Source of the DNA: CAVWTN01 sp963757945
GTDB taxonomy: Bacteria > Vulcanimicrobiota > Vulcanimicrobiia > Vulcanimicrobiales > Vulcanimicrobiaceae
NCBI GenBank assembly: GCA_963757945.1
Contig: CAVWTN010000002.1
Span: forward strand, 2,232,001-2,296,000
Length of the DNA: 64,000 bases
Direction: 5' to 3'
Shown here: piece after piece, positions 31,979 through 41,393 of the stretch
How positions within the stretch are numbered: the first letter of the stretch is position 1
Layout: each line of letters starts with the position of its first letter
The notes under the pieces: model-generated
The model's database searches: none
What the model saw: only the letters and a program-made list of their open reading frames with translations
What the model was told of the DNA's origin: nothing
Translations under genes and position numbers: made by a program

Positions 31979-34654
31979 GTGAATTTCAACCCACGGCGGT
32001 GCATCGCCGCCTTCATCGCCGCCTGCGCGATCGCCTCGATCGCCCCGGCGCCGGTCCCGGCGGCGACCGACGCCACGGTGTTGCGCGCGACGCTCCCCAA
32101 TGGGCTGCGCGTCGCGATCGTGCGCGATCCGCTCGCGCCGGTCGTCAGCGAGGTCGTCAATTACGGCGTAGGAGGGCAAGACACGCCGGCCGGTTTCCCG
32201 GGGACCGCGCACGCGGTCGAACACATGATGTTTCGCAGCTCGGCGGGGCTTTCGACCGCGCAGCTCGCGGACATCGGCTCGCTGCTCGGCGGCGATTTCA
32301 ACGCCGACACGCAGGAGGCGATCACCCAATATTTCTTCACGATGCCCGCGGAATATCTCGACGTCGCGCTCAAAGTCGAAGCGACGCGGATGACCGGCCT
32401 GCTCGCCACGCAGGCCGAATGGTCCAAGGAACGCGGCGCGATCGAACAAGAGGTCTCGCGCGATGAGTCCGCCACGTTCTTCCGCTTCTATCAAGCCGCG
32501 CTCGCGGCGCTGTTCGCAAACACGCCGTACGCGCAGAGCCCGCTCGGCACGCGCGCCTCGTTCGATAAGACGACCGGCGCCGATCTCTTGCGTTTTCAAC
32601 GTGCCTGGTATGCGCCGAACAACGCGATCTTGGTGATCTGCGGTGACGTCGATCCGCCCAAGACGCTCGCGACCGTGCGCGCGACGTTCGGCTCGATCCC
32701 GCGGCGCGCGCTCCCCGCGCATCCCGCGGTGAAACCCGGACCCGCGAAGGCCGAGACGCTTTCACTCGATAGCGATCTGCCGGTCCCCGTCATCGCCGCC
32801 GCCTATCGCATGCCCGGCTATGCGAGCGCCGATGCCGCCGCCGCGCAGATCGCCGTCGACGTGCTCAACAGCGAACGCGGGAAACTCTACGCGCTGCAAG
32901 CCGAGGGAAAGGCGCTCGGCGCCGGCGTGCAGTTGCAGACGATGCCGCAAGCGGGCCTCGGTTTCGCGTACATCGTGACGGCGCCGGGCGCGGATCTGGT
33001 CTCCGCCCGTAAGCTGCTCTTCGAGACGCTCGCGGCGTATCGCGACGGCGGCGTTCCGGAGGAACTCGTCGACGCGGCGAAGCGCAAGGAGATCGCGCAA
33101 GCGCAATTCAGCCGCAATTCGATCGACGGCCTCGCGACCGAATGGTCGCAGGCGCTCGCGGTCGAGGGCCTGCAATCGCCCGACGACCGGCTGGAGCGCT
33201 TCGCGGCGGTGACCAAGGCTGACGTCGATCGCGTGCTCGCGCGCTATTTCATCGAGGATCAGGCCTTCGTCGGCGTGCTGACGCCGAAATCCGCCGGCGG
33301 GGCCGAGGGCGGCCGCGGTTACGGCGGCAAGGAGTCGTTTGCGCCGGCCGACACCAAGCCCGTCGTGCTGCCGGCCTGGGCCCGCAGCCTCGAGAAGCTC
33401 CCTTCCGTGCCGGCGGCGACGCTGACTCCGGTCGACTTGCGCTTGCCGAACGGGATCCGCTTGATCGTGCAGCCGACGTCGATCAGCCCGACCGTCACCG
33501 TGCGCGGCGAGATCAAGACGAACTCCGATCTGCAGACGGCCCCCGGTAAGGACGGCGTCGATTCCGTGCTCGCCGGGCTCTTCTCGTACGGCACGGCCAC
33601 GCTCGACCGCATCGCGTTCCGCACGGCGCTCGACGACATCGCGGCCGACCTCTCCGGCGGCTCGGCCTTCTCGCTCGCGGTGCCGGCCGCGAACTTCGAT
33701 CGCGGCATCCAACTGCTCGCCGACGACCTGCTCCATCCGGCACTCCCGCCTGCCGCGTTCGAGATCGTTCGGCGTCAGACGTCGAAGGAGATCGAGGGCG
33801 AGATCAAGAGCCCTGACTACATCACGGAGCGTACGCTCGAGCACGCGCTCTACCCGAAGGACGATCCGGAACTGCGCGAGGCGACGCCGGCGAGCGTCGA
33901 CGCGCTCGCGCCCGAGGACGTCAAAGCCTACTATGATGCAACCTTCCGGCCCGACATGACGACGATCGTCATCGCAGGCGACGTGACGCCCGAAGCGGCG
34001 AAGGCCAGCGTCGAGCGGTGGTTCGGCGGCTGGACGGCGAGCGGCGAGCGGCCGCAGACCGAATACCCGAAGGTCGCGCTCAACCGGGCCTCGAGCGCCG
34101 TCGTTCCCGCGACGGGACGCAAACAGGCGGAGGTCGCGTTGGAAGAGCTGGTCGGCATCACGCGCACGGATCCCGATTATTACGCGCTCCGCCTCGGCAA
34201 CGCGATCTTGGGCGGCGGCTTTTACGCGACCCGCTTCTATCGCGACCTGCGCAAGGACAACGGCCTCGTGTACACGGTCGGTGCGGGCCTGCGCGCGGGC
34301 AAGACACGTTCGACCTACGCCGTGCAGTTCGGCAGCGACCCGCAGAACGTCGCGCGAGCGCGCGCGATCGTCGATCGCGACCTGCGCGACATGGGCGCAA
34401 GGAACGTCGCGCCGCAGGAGCTGCGCCTCGCGAAGACGACCGCTGTGCGCGACATCTCGCTGGCGGAAGCGAACGTCGCGGCGCTGGCGGAGGGCTACTT
34501 GCGACGTTCGCTCGCGGGCCTGCCGCTCGACGAATCGCAGCGCCAAGCGCGCATTTTGCTGGGCCTGAATGCGGACGCGATTCGCATCGCGTTCAAACGC
34601 TGGATCGATCCGGCGCGTTTCGCTCAAGTCGTGACTGGGCCGGCCCCGAAATAG
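31979..34654 (+). CDS. secreted M16 zinc peptidase, two tandem units
   Basis: 891 residues from GTG 31979, which has GAGGA 9 bp upstream. A signal peptide (PRRCIAAFIAACAIASIAPA, then ATDA) directs export. The first unit has the inverted zinc motif HAVEH with the downstream acidic ligand region IEQEVSRDES. The second unit (from about residue 475) has the same fold but no HxxEH, as is usual for the non-catalytic half that closes the chamber. Both contain the R/Y-containing substrate-binding blocks (e.g. FYATRFYRDLRKDNGLVYTV). It likely degrades peptides in the periplasm, in the style of pitrilysin/PqqL. It overlaps none of its neighbours; asparaginase follows after 8 bp. Confidence 0.88.
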   Translation: MNFNPRRCIAAFIAACAIASIAPAPVPAATDATVLRATLPNGLRVAIVRDPLAPVVSEVVNYGVGGQDTPAGFPGTAHAVEHMMFRSSAGLSTAQLADIGSLLGGDFNADTQEAITQYFFTMPAEYLDVALKVEATRMTGLLATQAEWSKERGAIEQEVSRDESATFFRFYQAALAALFANTPYAQSPLGTRASFDKTTGADLLRFQRAWYAPNNAILVICGDVDPPKTLATVRATFGSIPRRALPAHPAVKPGPAKAETLSLDSDLPVPVIAAAYRMPGYASADAAAAQIAVDVLNSERGKLYALQAEGKALGAGVQLQTMPQAGLGFAYIVTAPGADLVSARKLLFETLAAYRDGGVPEELVDAAKRKEIAQAQFSRNSIDGLATEWSQALAVEGLQSPDDRLERFAAVTKADVDRVLARYFIEDQAFVGVLTPKSAGGAEGGRGYGGKESFAPADTKPVVLPAWARSLEKLPSVPAATLTPVDLRLPNGIRLIVQPTSISPTVTVRGEIKTNSDLQTAPGKDGVDSVLAGLFSYGTATLDRIAFRTALDDIAADLSGGSAFSLAVPAANFDRGIQLLADDLLHPALPPAAFEIVRRQTSKEIEGEIKSPDYITERTLEHALYPKDDPELREATPASVDALAPEDVKAYYDATFRPDMTTIVIAGDVTPEAAKASVERWFGGWTASGERPQTEYPKVALNRASSAVVPATGRKQAEVALEELVGITRTDPDYYALRLGNAILGGGFYATRFYRDLRKDNGLVYTVGAGLRAGKTRSTYAVQFGSDPQNVARARAIVDRDLRDMGARNVAPQELRLAKTTAVRDISLAEANVAALAEGYLRRSLAGLPLDESQRQARILLGLNADAIRIAFKRWIDPARFAQVVTGPAPK

Positions 34655-34662
34655 GCGGGCGG

Positions 34663-35688
34663 TTGCGGGGCGTCCCCTTCGTCGAAGTCACACGCGGCGA
34701 ACTCGTCGAGTCCGTTCACGCGATCGCCGCGTGCGCCTGCTCGCCCTCGGGCGCCGAGCACCCCGAAGTCGCGCTCGGCGCTATCGACGTCCCGGTCTAT
34801 TTGCGCTCGGCCGCGAAGCCGTTCATCGCCGCGACGATCGTGGCCGCGGGCGCGGTCGAACGCTTCGGCCTGGAGCCGCGCGAGATCGCCGTGATGTCGG
34901 CGTCGCACAACGGCGAACCGCAGCACGTCGCCGCGGTCCGCTCGATCTTGCGCAAGTGCGGCTTCACGGAAGCGGATCTGCGCTGCGGGCCGCAGGTGCC
35001 GGGGTACGAACCGGCCGCGGCGGCGCTCGTGCGCGAAGGCACACCGTATTCGGCGATCCATAACAATTGCTCCGGCAAGCACGCGGGGATCCTGGCGCTC
35101 GTGCGTTTGCTCGGGGCCGATCCGGCGACGTATCTGGAGCCGGGGAACCCGGCGCAAGTGCGGATCCTGGCGTTCTGCGCACGCCTGAGCGACGAGGACC
35201 CGGCCCGTTTCACGCTCGGCGTCGACGGTTGCGGCATCCCCGTGTACGCGACCTCGCTGCGGCGAGCGGCGCTCGCGTACGCGCGCTTCGCGACGCTCGC
35301 GAACCTGGCCGACGGGGATGCGAGCGCGCTCGCGCGCGTGCGCGCGGCGCTCGCCGCGGAGCCGTTCTACATCGGCGGGACCGGCCGCTTCGATACGAGT
35401 TTGATCGAAGCGAGCGCGGGCCGCGTGATCGGGAAGGGCGGGGCCGAGGGCGTGCACGGCGACGCGCTGTTCGAACGCGGTCTCGGCCTCGCGCTCAAAG
35501 TGATCGACGGCAACCGGCGCGCGGTCCCGCCTGCCACTCTCGCTCTACTGCACGAGCTGGACGCCGTCGGCGCGCGCGAACTCGCGCAGCTCGAGGCGTT
35601 CGTGCGGCGGCCGATCGCGAACTTCGCCGGAAGGATCGTCGGCGAGGTGCGAGCCATCGCGCGGGCGAGGGCCGCGGCTGAGTGCTGA
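34663..35688 (+). CDS. L-asparaginase II family protein
   Basis: 341 residues, the PF06089-type asparaginase first described in Rhizobium, unrelated to the bacterial type I/II enzymes. Typical blocks: VEVTRGELVESVHAIAAC, VYLRSAAKPFIAA, MSASHNGEPQHV, HNNCSGKHAGILAL, GVDGCGIPVYA and IGGTGRFDTSLIE. The conserved S-x-K and C-S-G-K-H motifs form its active site. It deamidates asparagine to aspartate and ammonia in the cytoplasm. The best start is TTG 34663, preceded by a weak GGCGGGCGG; the open frame upstream is not protein-like. It begins 8 bp after the M16 peptidase, which could supply amino acids. Confidence 0.88.
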   Translation: MRGVPFVEVTRGELVESVHAIAACACSPSGAEHPEVALGAIDVPVYLRSAAKPFIAATIVAAGAVERFGLEPREIAVMSASHNGEPQHVAAVRSILRKCGFTEADLRCGPQVPGYEPAAAALVREGTPYSAIHNNCSGKHAGILALVRLLGADPATYLEPGNPAQVRILAFCARLSDEDPARFTLGVDGCGIPVYATSLRRAALAYARFATLANLADGDASALARVRAALAAEPFYIGGTGRFDTSLIEASAGRVIGKGGAEGVHGDALFERGLGLALKVIDGNRRAVPPATLALLHELDAVGARELAQLEAFVRRPIANFAGRIVGEVRAIARARAAAEC

Positions 35689-35807
35689 GTCGAGCGGGCG
35701 AGGCGTACGAGCCGCAACCCCAGGTGGTTCGTGCGCGTTGTACCGTTCATTCATGCGACAGAAGCGGCGTACGAGCATCGTGAAGAAGGCTGCCCGAGCA
35801 ACCGCGC

Positions 35808-38800
35808 GTGGTTGAATTTTTCCTGCGCCGGCCCGTCTTTGCGACGGTGTGTTCGGTCATCATCCTCCTGGCGGGACTCGTCGCGATCCCGAACTTGCCG
35901 ATCGCGCAGTTCCCCAAGATCGCTCCGCCGACCGTCACGGTCACCGCGAACTACACCGGAGCGAGCGCCGAAACCGTAGAGTCGACCGTGACGACCCCGC
36001 TCGAGGAATCGATCAACGGGATCCAAGGTCTGCGCTACTTGACCTCGACCTCCAGCAACGACGGGTCGAGCACGATCACCGCGGTCTTCTCGCTGGATCG
36101 CGACCTCGATCAAGCGGCGACGGACGTGCAGAACTCGATCCAATCGGCGACGGGCCGGCTGCCGAACGAAGTCAATCTTACGGGCGTCACCGTTCGGAAA
36201 AATTCCGGTTCGTTCATCATGGCGCTCGGCATGTGGTCGGAAAATCCAAACTTCACCTCGCTGAATCTGAGCAACTACGCCGACCTGAACATCACCAACG
36301 AACTGCGCCGCATCAACGGCGTCGGCAACGTGATCATCTTCGGCGAGCGCAAGTACGCGATGCGCATCTGGGTCGATCCACGCAAGCTCTCCGACCGCGG
36401 GCTCTCGGCGGGCGACGTCGTGACGGCCTTGCAGGATCAAAACGTGCAGGTCGCCGCCGGCAAGATCGGGGCGCCGCCGACGACGGGAAACCAGCCGTAC
36501 GAGTACCCCGTCACCGCGACCGGCCGGCTCAAGGACGTCAAGGAGTTTCAGAACGTCGTCCTCACCGCCACGCCGGACGGCGGTCTCGTGAAGCTCGGGG
36601 ATGTCGCGCGCGTCGAAGTCGGCGCGGAGGACTACTCGACGAACCTGCGTTTCGACGGGCGCGACGCGATCGGGATCGGGGTTCAGCTGCTGCCGAACGG
36701 GAACGCGCTCGACGTCTCCAAGCAAGTCCTCGCGACGATGGAGCGGCTCTCGGCGCGGTTCCCCGCCGGCGTGAAGTATAAGGTCGCCTTCGACTCGACG
36801 GATTTCGTGCGGAACTCGATCAACGACGTCATCTTCACGCTGTTCGTCGCGGTCGGGCTGGTCGTGCTGGTCATCTTCCTCTTCCTGCAGGACTGGCGCA
36901 CGACGCTGATCCCGTCGATCACGATCCCGATCTCGCTGATCGGCACGTTCGCGCTGATGAAGCTGTTGAATTTCTCGATCAACACGCTCACGCTCTTCGG
37001 GCTCACGCTCGCCACGGGGCTCGTCGTGGACGACGCGATCGTCGTGATCGAGAACATCGCGCGGTTCATTCGCGACAAGGGCATGGAGCCGCTCGCGGCC
37101 GCGCAGGCCGCGATGAAGGAGATCGCGGGCGCCGTCGTCGCGACCTCGCTCGTGCTGCTCTCGGTGTTCGTTCCGGTCGGCTTCTTCCCGGGCACGACGG
37201 GCCTGCTCTACAAGCAGTTCGCGCTCACGATCGCGTGCTCGATCGCGATCTCGCTGTTCAACGCGCTCACGCTGACGCCCGTGCTCTCCGCCCTGTTCCT
37301 GCGCAAGCACGACGACAGTCACCGCGGCTTCTTCGGCCGGATCAACGACGTCATCGACGGGACGCGCCGCCGCTATCATGCCTTCTTGCCGCACGTGCTG
37401 GAGGCGCGCATGCTCGTGGTCGTGCTCTTCGTCGCGGCGCTCGGCTTGACGTGGTTCGTGTACAAGCACACGCCGAGCGGCTTCGTGCCGGATGAAGATC
37501 AGGGCTTCCTGATCGTGAGCATGCAGAATCCCGAGGGCACGTCGGCCGATACGATGGCGAAGACGCAACTCACGATCGAAGGCATTCTCAAGCAGCAACC
37601 GGAGATCACCGACGTGTTCGACGTCGGCGGCTTCGGCTTCACCGGGAACGGTTCGAACAAGGGCACGATGTTCGTGCGGCTCACGCCGCTCAAAGAGCGC
37701 GGCGGGGGGCCGCACAGCGTCGGCGCCGTGATCGGCCGCCTTTACGGCGCATTCTCGCAGATCCCGGGAACGAGCGCCTTTCCGATCAACCCGCCCGCGG
37801 TCCAGGGCCTGGGAATTCAGGGCGGCTTCGCGTTCGAACTGCAGGACCGGGGCGGCGTCGGCCTCGTGCCGCTCGCTTACAACGCCTACGGCATCATGGG
37901 GATGGCGGCCAAGGATCCCGCGCTCAGCCGCGTCTACACGACGTTCAGCGTCGGCACGCCGGAACTGGTCGCACAGATCGACCGGGACAAGGCCAAGAGC
38001 CTGGGCATCCCGCTCTTGAACGTGTTCAACTCGATGCAGGTCTACCTTGGGTCCCTATACGTGAACGATTTCGATTACTTGAACCGCTCGTATCGCGTGT
38101 ACGTGCAGGCCGATGCCCCGTATCGCGACCGGCTCGACGATTTCCAGCATCTCTACGTGCGCTCGGCCACGAACGGCCTCACGCCGATCGCCTCGCTGAT
38201 GCAGACGCGCACCGACAAGACCGCGCCGATCATCACGCACTTCAACCTTTTCCGCTCGGTCGAACTCAACGGGGCGCCCGGCCCCGGGCATGGCTCGGGC
38301 GACGCGATCGCCGCGATGCAGAAGCTCTTCGGCCAGATCTCCGCGGTCACTCCGGGGCTGGGGTACGAGTGGAGCGGCATCTCGCGCGAGCAGATCGAGG
38401 GCGGCACGCAGGCCGCGCTGATCTTCGTCCTCGGCGTCATCTTCACGTTCTTGGTGCTGGCGGCGCAGTACGAGAGCTTCATCGATCCGTTGATCATCTT
38501 GCTGGCCGTGCCGCTCGCGATGCTCGGCGCGCTCGGCGCGATCGCGCTGCGAGCGATGCTGCCTTACCAAGCCGGCGGGGTCAGCGACGTCTACGCGCAG
38601 ATCGGCTTCTTGATGCTGATCGGGCTTGCGAGCAAGAATGCGATTCTGATCGTCGAGTTCGCGAACCAGCTTCGCAAGACGGGCCTCGACGAGTACGCCG
38701 CCGTCACAAAAGCGGCCGAGACGCGGCTGCGGCCGATTCTGATGACCTCGATCGCGTTCATCCTCGGGATCTTCCCGCTCGTGATCGCGAACGGCGACGG

Positions 38801-39047
38801 GGCGGCCGCGCGCAATTCGTTGGGCACGGCAGTCTTCGGCGGGATGATCGTCTCGACGTTCCTGAACCTCTTCCTCGTGCCGGTGCTCTACGTGTACTTC
38901 GTGCGGATCGAAGATCGCATCCGCGGCGACCGGGACATCTTCGCAAAGCACGGACTTGCGCCGGTTCGCGTCGACGGCAAGAGCAAAGCTCCGCCGCCCA
39001 CCACGCCGGCACCGCCCCCGCCGACGACCCCCGCCGGAAAGACCTAA
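35808..39047 (+). CDS. RND efflux permease, HAE1/AcrB type
   Basis: 1079 residues, GTG start. The N-terminus FFLRRPVFATVCSVIILLAG is the classic first helix of AcrB-type pumps. Proton-relay residues are present: the Asp pair in GLVVDDAIVVIENI (about residue 406) and Lys in GLASKNAILIVEFA (about 941). Twelve helices and two large periplasmic loops are evident. The C-terminal tail is Pro/Thr-rich (PPPTTPAPPPPTTP). It would export drugs or other amphiphiles using the proton gradient. No membrane-fusion protein or TolC-type channel gene is adjacent, so it must borrow partners encoded elsewhere. It is preceded by a 119-bp gap. Confidence 0.92.
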   Translation: MVEFFLRRPVFATVCSVIILLAGLVAIPNLPIAQFPKIAPPTVTVTANYTGASAETVESTVTTPLEESINGIQGLRYLTSTSSNDGSSTITAVFSLDRDLDQAATDVQNSIQSATGRLPNEVNLTGVTVRKNSGSFIMALGMWSENPNFTSLNLSNYADLNITNELRRINGVGNVIIFGERKYAMRIWVDPRKLSDRGLSAGDVVTALQDQNVQVAAGKIGAPPTTGNQPYEYPVTATGRLKDVKEFQNVVLTATPDGGLVKLGDVARVEVGAEDYSTNLRFDGRDAIGIGVQLLPNGNALDVSKQVLATMERLSARFPAGVKYKVAFDSTDFVRNSINDVIFTLFVAVGLVVLVIFLFLQDWRTTLIPSITIPISLIGTFALMKLLNFSINTLTLFGLTLATGLVVDDAIVVIENIARFIRDKGMEPLAAAQAAMKEIAGAVVATSLVLLSVFVPVGFFPGTTGLLYKQFALTIACSIAISLFNALTLTPVLSALFLRKHDDSHRGFFGRINDVIDGTRRRYHAFLPHVLEARMLVVVLFVAALGLTWFVYKHTPSGFVPDEDQGFLIVSMQNPEGTSADTMAKTQLTIEGILKQQPEITDVFDVGGFGFTGNGSNKGTMFVRLTPLKERGGGPHSVGAVIGRLYGAFSQIPGTSAFPINPPAVQGLGIQGGFAFELQDRGGVGLVPLAYNAYGIMGMAAKDPALSRVYTTFSVGTPELVAQIDRDKAKSLGIPLLNVFNSMQVYLGSLYVNDFDYLNRSYRVYVQADAPYRDRLDDFQHLYVRSATNGLTPIASLMQTRTDKTAPIITHFNLFRSVELNGAPGPGHGSGDAIAAMQKLFGQISAVTPGLGYEWSGISREQIEGGTQAALIFVLGVIFTFLVLAAQYESFIDPLIILLAVPLAMLGALGAIALRAMLPYQAGGVSDVYAQIGFLMLIGLASKNAILIVEFANQLRKTGLDEYAAVTKAAETRLRPILMTSIAFILGIFPLVIANGDGAAARNSLGTAVFGGMIVSTFLNLFLVPVLYVYFVRIEDRIRGDRDIFAKHGLAPVRVDGKSKAPPPTTPAPPPPTTPAGKT

Positions 39048-39214
39048 CCGGCAGTTCAACCTGCCTCGCGGATGCCCGCTTGCGCTCCTGTGACGTTTGC
39101 CGGGAGCGGCTGATTGCAACGACTGATGTCGCAGGTAAGCGTGCATTCATGCGGAATCGTGGGTTGGATTTTCTCCTATATGGGTTGATTTTTCACGTAG
39201 AGAAAGAGGCAGGC

Positions 39215-40435
39215 GTGAAGTATTTCCAACAATCAGCGGCGCTCGCGGCGTCGCTCGGAATGGCGTTTTCGGTCGCGGCGCCGGTGCGCACGAACGCGGC
39301 GGAGACGGGGCCCATCAAGATCGCCGTGGTGACGGACCTTTCCGGCGTGTACGCGGCCCTGGCAGGTCCGGGGGCGGTCAAGGCGACGGAGATGGCCGTC
39401 AAGGATTTCGGAGGCAGCGTTCTCGGGCGTCCGATCGAGGTCGACGCGATCGACCATCGCAATAATGGTCCCGAGGCGGCCGTGAAGGCTCGCGAAGCGA
39501 TCGACGGCGGCGCCGAGATGTTGCTCGACGTGACGAACTCCGCGGTCGCGCTGGCCGTCTCCGCGGTCGCGAAGGAGAAACACAAGCTCCTGATCGCCAC
39601 CGGCGCCGCGAGCTCGGCGCTCACCGGAGCCGCGTGTAGCAAGTACACGTACCATTACGCCTACGATACCTACGCGCTGGCGTATTCGACCGGCCGCTAC
39701 ATCGCGAGCGAGACCGGCGGGAAGACCTGGTATGGGATCGTTCCGAACTACGCGTTCGGTCAACAGATGCTCGCGGACTTCACGAGCGCGATCGGGCTGG
39801 AGGGCGGCAGCTTCGTCCATTCCGACATGATCCCGCTCGGCAACACGGACTTCTCCTCGTACCTGCTCGCCGCGAAGAACTCGGGCGCGCAGGTCCTGGG
39901 CGTGCTCAACGCGGGGGCCGACACCGTCAACACGATGAAGGCGGTCAAGCAGTTCGGCATCGATAAGAGCATGAAGGTCGCCGTCGGCCTGCTGTTCCTC
40001 GGCGACGTCGATGCGCTCCCCGACGTCTTCGCGGGCTCGCGCATCACGACGTCGTGGTACTGGAACGAGGACAAGCCGGCACGAGCTTGGGCCGACCGCT
40101 ACGCGAAGGAAATGAACGGGCTGCGCCCGACCGACATTCAAGCCTCGGACTATTCGGCGACGACCCAATGGCTCAATGCCGTCAAGGCGACGGGCACGAC
40201 GGACGCCGACAAGATCGTGGCCTATCTCGACGGCCGCAAGTTCAACGACTTCTACGCGCACAACGGCGAATGGCGCGGGCGCGACCATCGCGTCCTGCAC
40301 GATATGTACGTCGTCGACGTGATCCCGAAGGAACAGATCAAAGAGCCGCACGCGTGGTTTAAGATCCTCCAAACGATTCCGCCGAACCGCGCGTTCCGGC
40401 CCGAATCGGAATCCAAGTGCGCCAAGGACTGGTAA
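39215..40435 (+). CDS. ABC transporter substrate-binding protein, branched-chain amino acid family
   Basis: 406 residues from GTG 39215 with an AAGAGG site 6-8 bp upstream. It has a signal peptide (ALAASLGMAFSVAAPVRTNA, then AETG) and starts the mature domain with PIKIAVVTDLSGVYAALAGP, the Peripla_BP_6 pattern. The body (e.g. YAYDTYALAYSTGRYI and FGQQMLADFTSAIGLEGG) resembles LivK relatives that bind amides, urea or aromatic acids rather than leucine. A strong terminator follows, then two permease genes. So this is the periplasmic receptor of the first of two such importers here; ligand unknown. The 167 bp upstream hold no gene that I can support. Confidence 0.85.
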   Translation: MKYFQQSAALAASLGMAFSVAAPVRTNAAETGPIKIAVVTDLSGVYAALAGPGAVKATEMAVKDFGGSVLGRPIEVDAIDHRNNGPEAAVKAREAIDGGAEMLLDVTNSAVALAVSAVAKEKHKLLIATGAASSALTGAACSKYTYHYAYDTYALAYSTGRYIASETGGKTWYGIVPNYAFGQQMLADFTSAIGLEGGSFVHSDMIPLGNTDFSSYLLAAKNSGAQVLGVLNAGADTVNTMKAVKQFGIDKSMKVAVGLLFLGDVDALPDVFAGSRITTSWYWNEDKPARAWADRYAKEMNGLRPTDIQASDYSATTQWLNAVKATGTTDADKIVAYLDGRKFNDFYAHNGEWRGRDHRVLHDMYVVDVIPKEQIKEPHAWFKILQTIPPNRAFRPESESKCAKDW

Positions 40436-40458
40436 GCTTCGGCTGCATGCAGCAGGAC

Positions 40459-40496
40459 GGGGCCGGCACGTGATGCCGGCCCCGCCCCTTATTTTT
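40459..40496 (+). terminator. intrinsic terminator between binding protein and permease
   Basis: GGGGCCGGCA-CGTGA-TGCCGGCCCC forms a perfect 10-bp stem (40459-40483), followed by GCCCC and TTATTTTT. It lies 23 bp after the binding-protein stop. The permease start codons (GTG 40470, ATG 40473) lie inside the hairpin, so the structure could both end most transcripts and hide the ribosome site of the readthrough RNA. Confidence 0.75.
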
Positions 40497-41393
40497 GCCC
40501 CGCTGCTCGCCGCGGTCTCCCCCGATTATATCCTGACGCAGATCTTCAACGGCTTCGTCAACGGCGGGTTTTACGCGCTCTTGGCGCTGGGCTTGAGCAT
40601 CATCTTCGGGATGCTGCGCGTCGTGAACTTCGCGCACGGCGTGATGTACATGCTGGGCGCGTTCGTTGCTTATTACGGGGCGCAGTGGTTTCATCTCCCG
40701 TTTTGGGCGGCGCTCGTCGTCGCGCCCGTCGTGGTCGGGCTGTTCGGCCTGGCGGTCGAGCGGCTGTTGCTGCGACGGCTGTACGATCTCGATCCGCTCT
40801 ACAATCTGTTGCTGACGTTCGCGCTCGTGCTCATGATCGAGGATGGAATGCGCATGGCGGCGGGGGCCCTCGGCTCGCCGTATGAAACGCCCGAGCTGCT
40901 CGCCGGCGCGACGAATCTCGGTTTCACGCTGTATCCGACCTACCGGTTGTTTTTGATCGTCGTGTGCTTGGCCGTTTGCGCCGGCGCGTATTTCCTGATC
41001 GAACGCTCGCCGCTGGGCGCGCGGATCCGCGCGGCAACGGAGAATCCCACCCTGACGCGTGCCTTCGGGATCAACACCGACCGGCTCGTCAGCGGAGTGT
41101 TCGCCGCCGGCGTCGCGATCGCGGCGCTCGCGGGCGTGCTGAACGCGCCGATCACGAACGTCACGCCGACGATGGGCGACGGGATCATCCTGAACACGTT
41201 CGCGATCGTCGTGATCGGGGGGCTGGGGTCGATCTTCGGCTCGATCGTCGCCGGCTTCGCGCTCGGCGTGATCGTCGCCGTCGGGCAAGTGTTCTATCCG
41301 CAGATTTCGAGCACGCTGGTCTTCATCGTGATGGTGATCGTCATCATGTTCCGCCCCGCGGGACTCTTCGGAACGCCGGAGCAAACGCGGTGA
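40473..41393 (+). CDS. ABC permease, LivH-like
   Basis: 306 residues. An inner-membrane permease with about eight to nine helices: QIFNGFVNGGFYALLALGLS, MLRVVNFAHGVMYMLGAF and the EAA-like loop around RAATENPTLTRAFGINTDRL, which contacts the ATPase. It matches LivH. ATG 40473 (or GTG 40470) lies within the terminator hairpin of the binding-protein gene; the only ribosome-like AGGA is 12-15 bp upstream. No alternative standard start follows until well into the first helix. The stop overlaps the next permease gene in GTGA. Together with the second permease and the two minus-strand ATPases downstream it would form a complete importer. Confidence 0.87.
   Translation: MPAPPLIFAPLLAAVSPDYILTQIFNGFVNGGFYALLALGLSIIFGMLRVVNFAHGVMYMLGAFVAYYGAQWFHLPFWAALVVAPVVVGLFGLAVERLLLRRLYDLDPLYNLLLTFALVLMIEDGMRMAAGALGSPYETPELLAGATNLGFTLYPTYRLFLIVVCLAVCAGAYFLIERSPLGARIRAATENPTLTRAFGINTDRLVSGVFAAGVAIAALAGVLNAPITNVTPTMGDGIILNTFAIVVIGGLGSIFGSIVAGFALGVIVAVGQVFYPQISSTLVFIVMVIVIMFRPAGLFGTPEQTR

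Noticed and set aside
39048..39214. Promoter before the binding protein at 39215
   Set aside because: AT-richer stretch present, but no convincing -35/-10 pair to assign.
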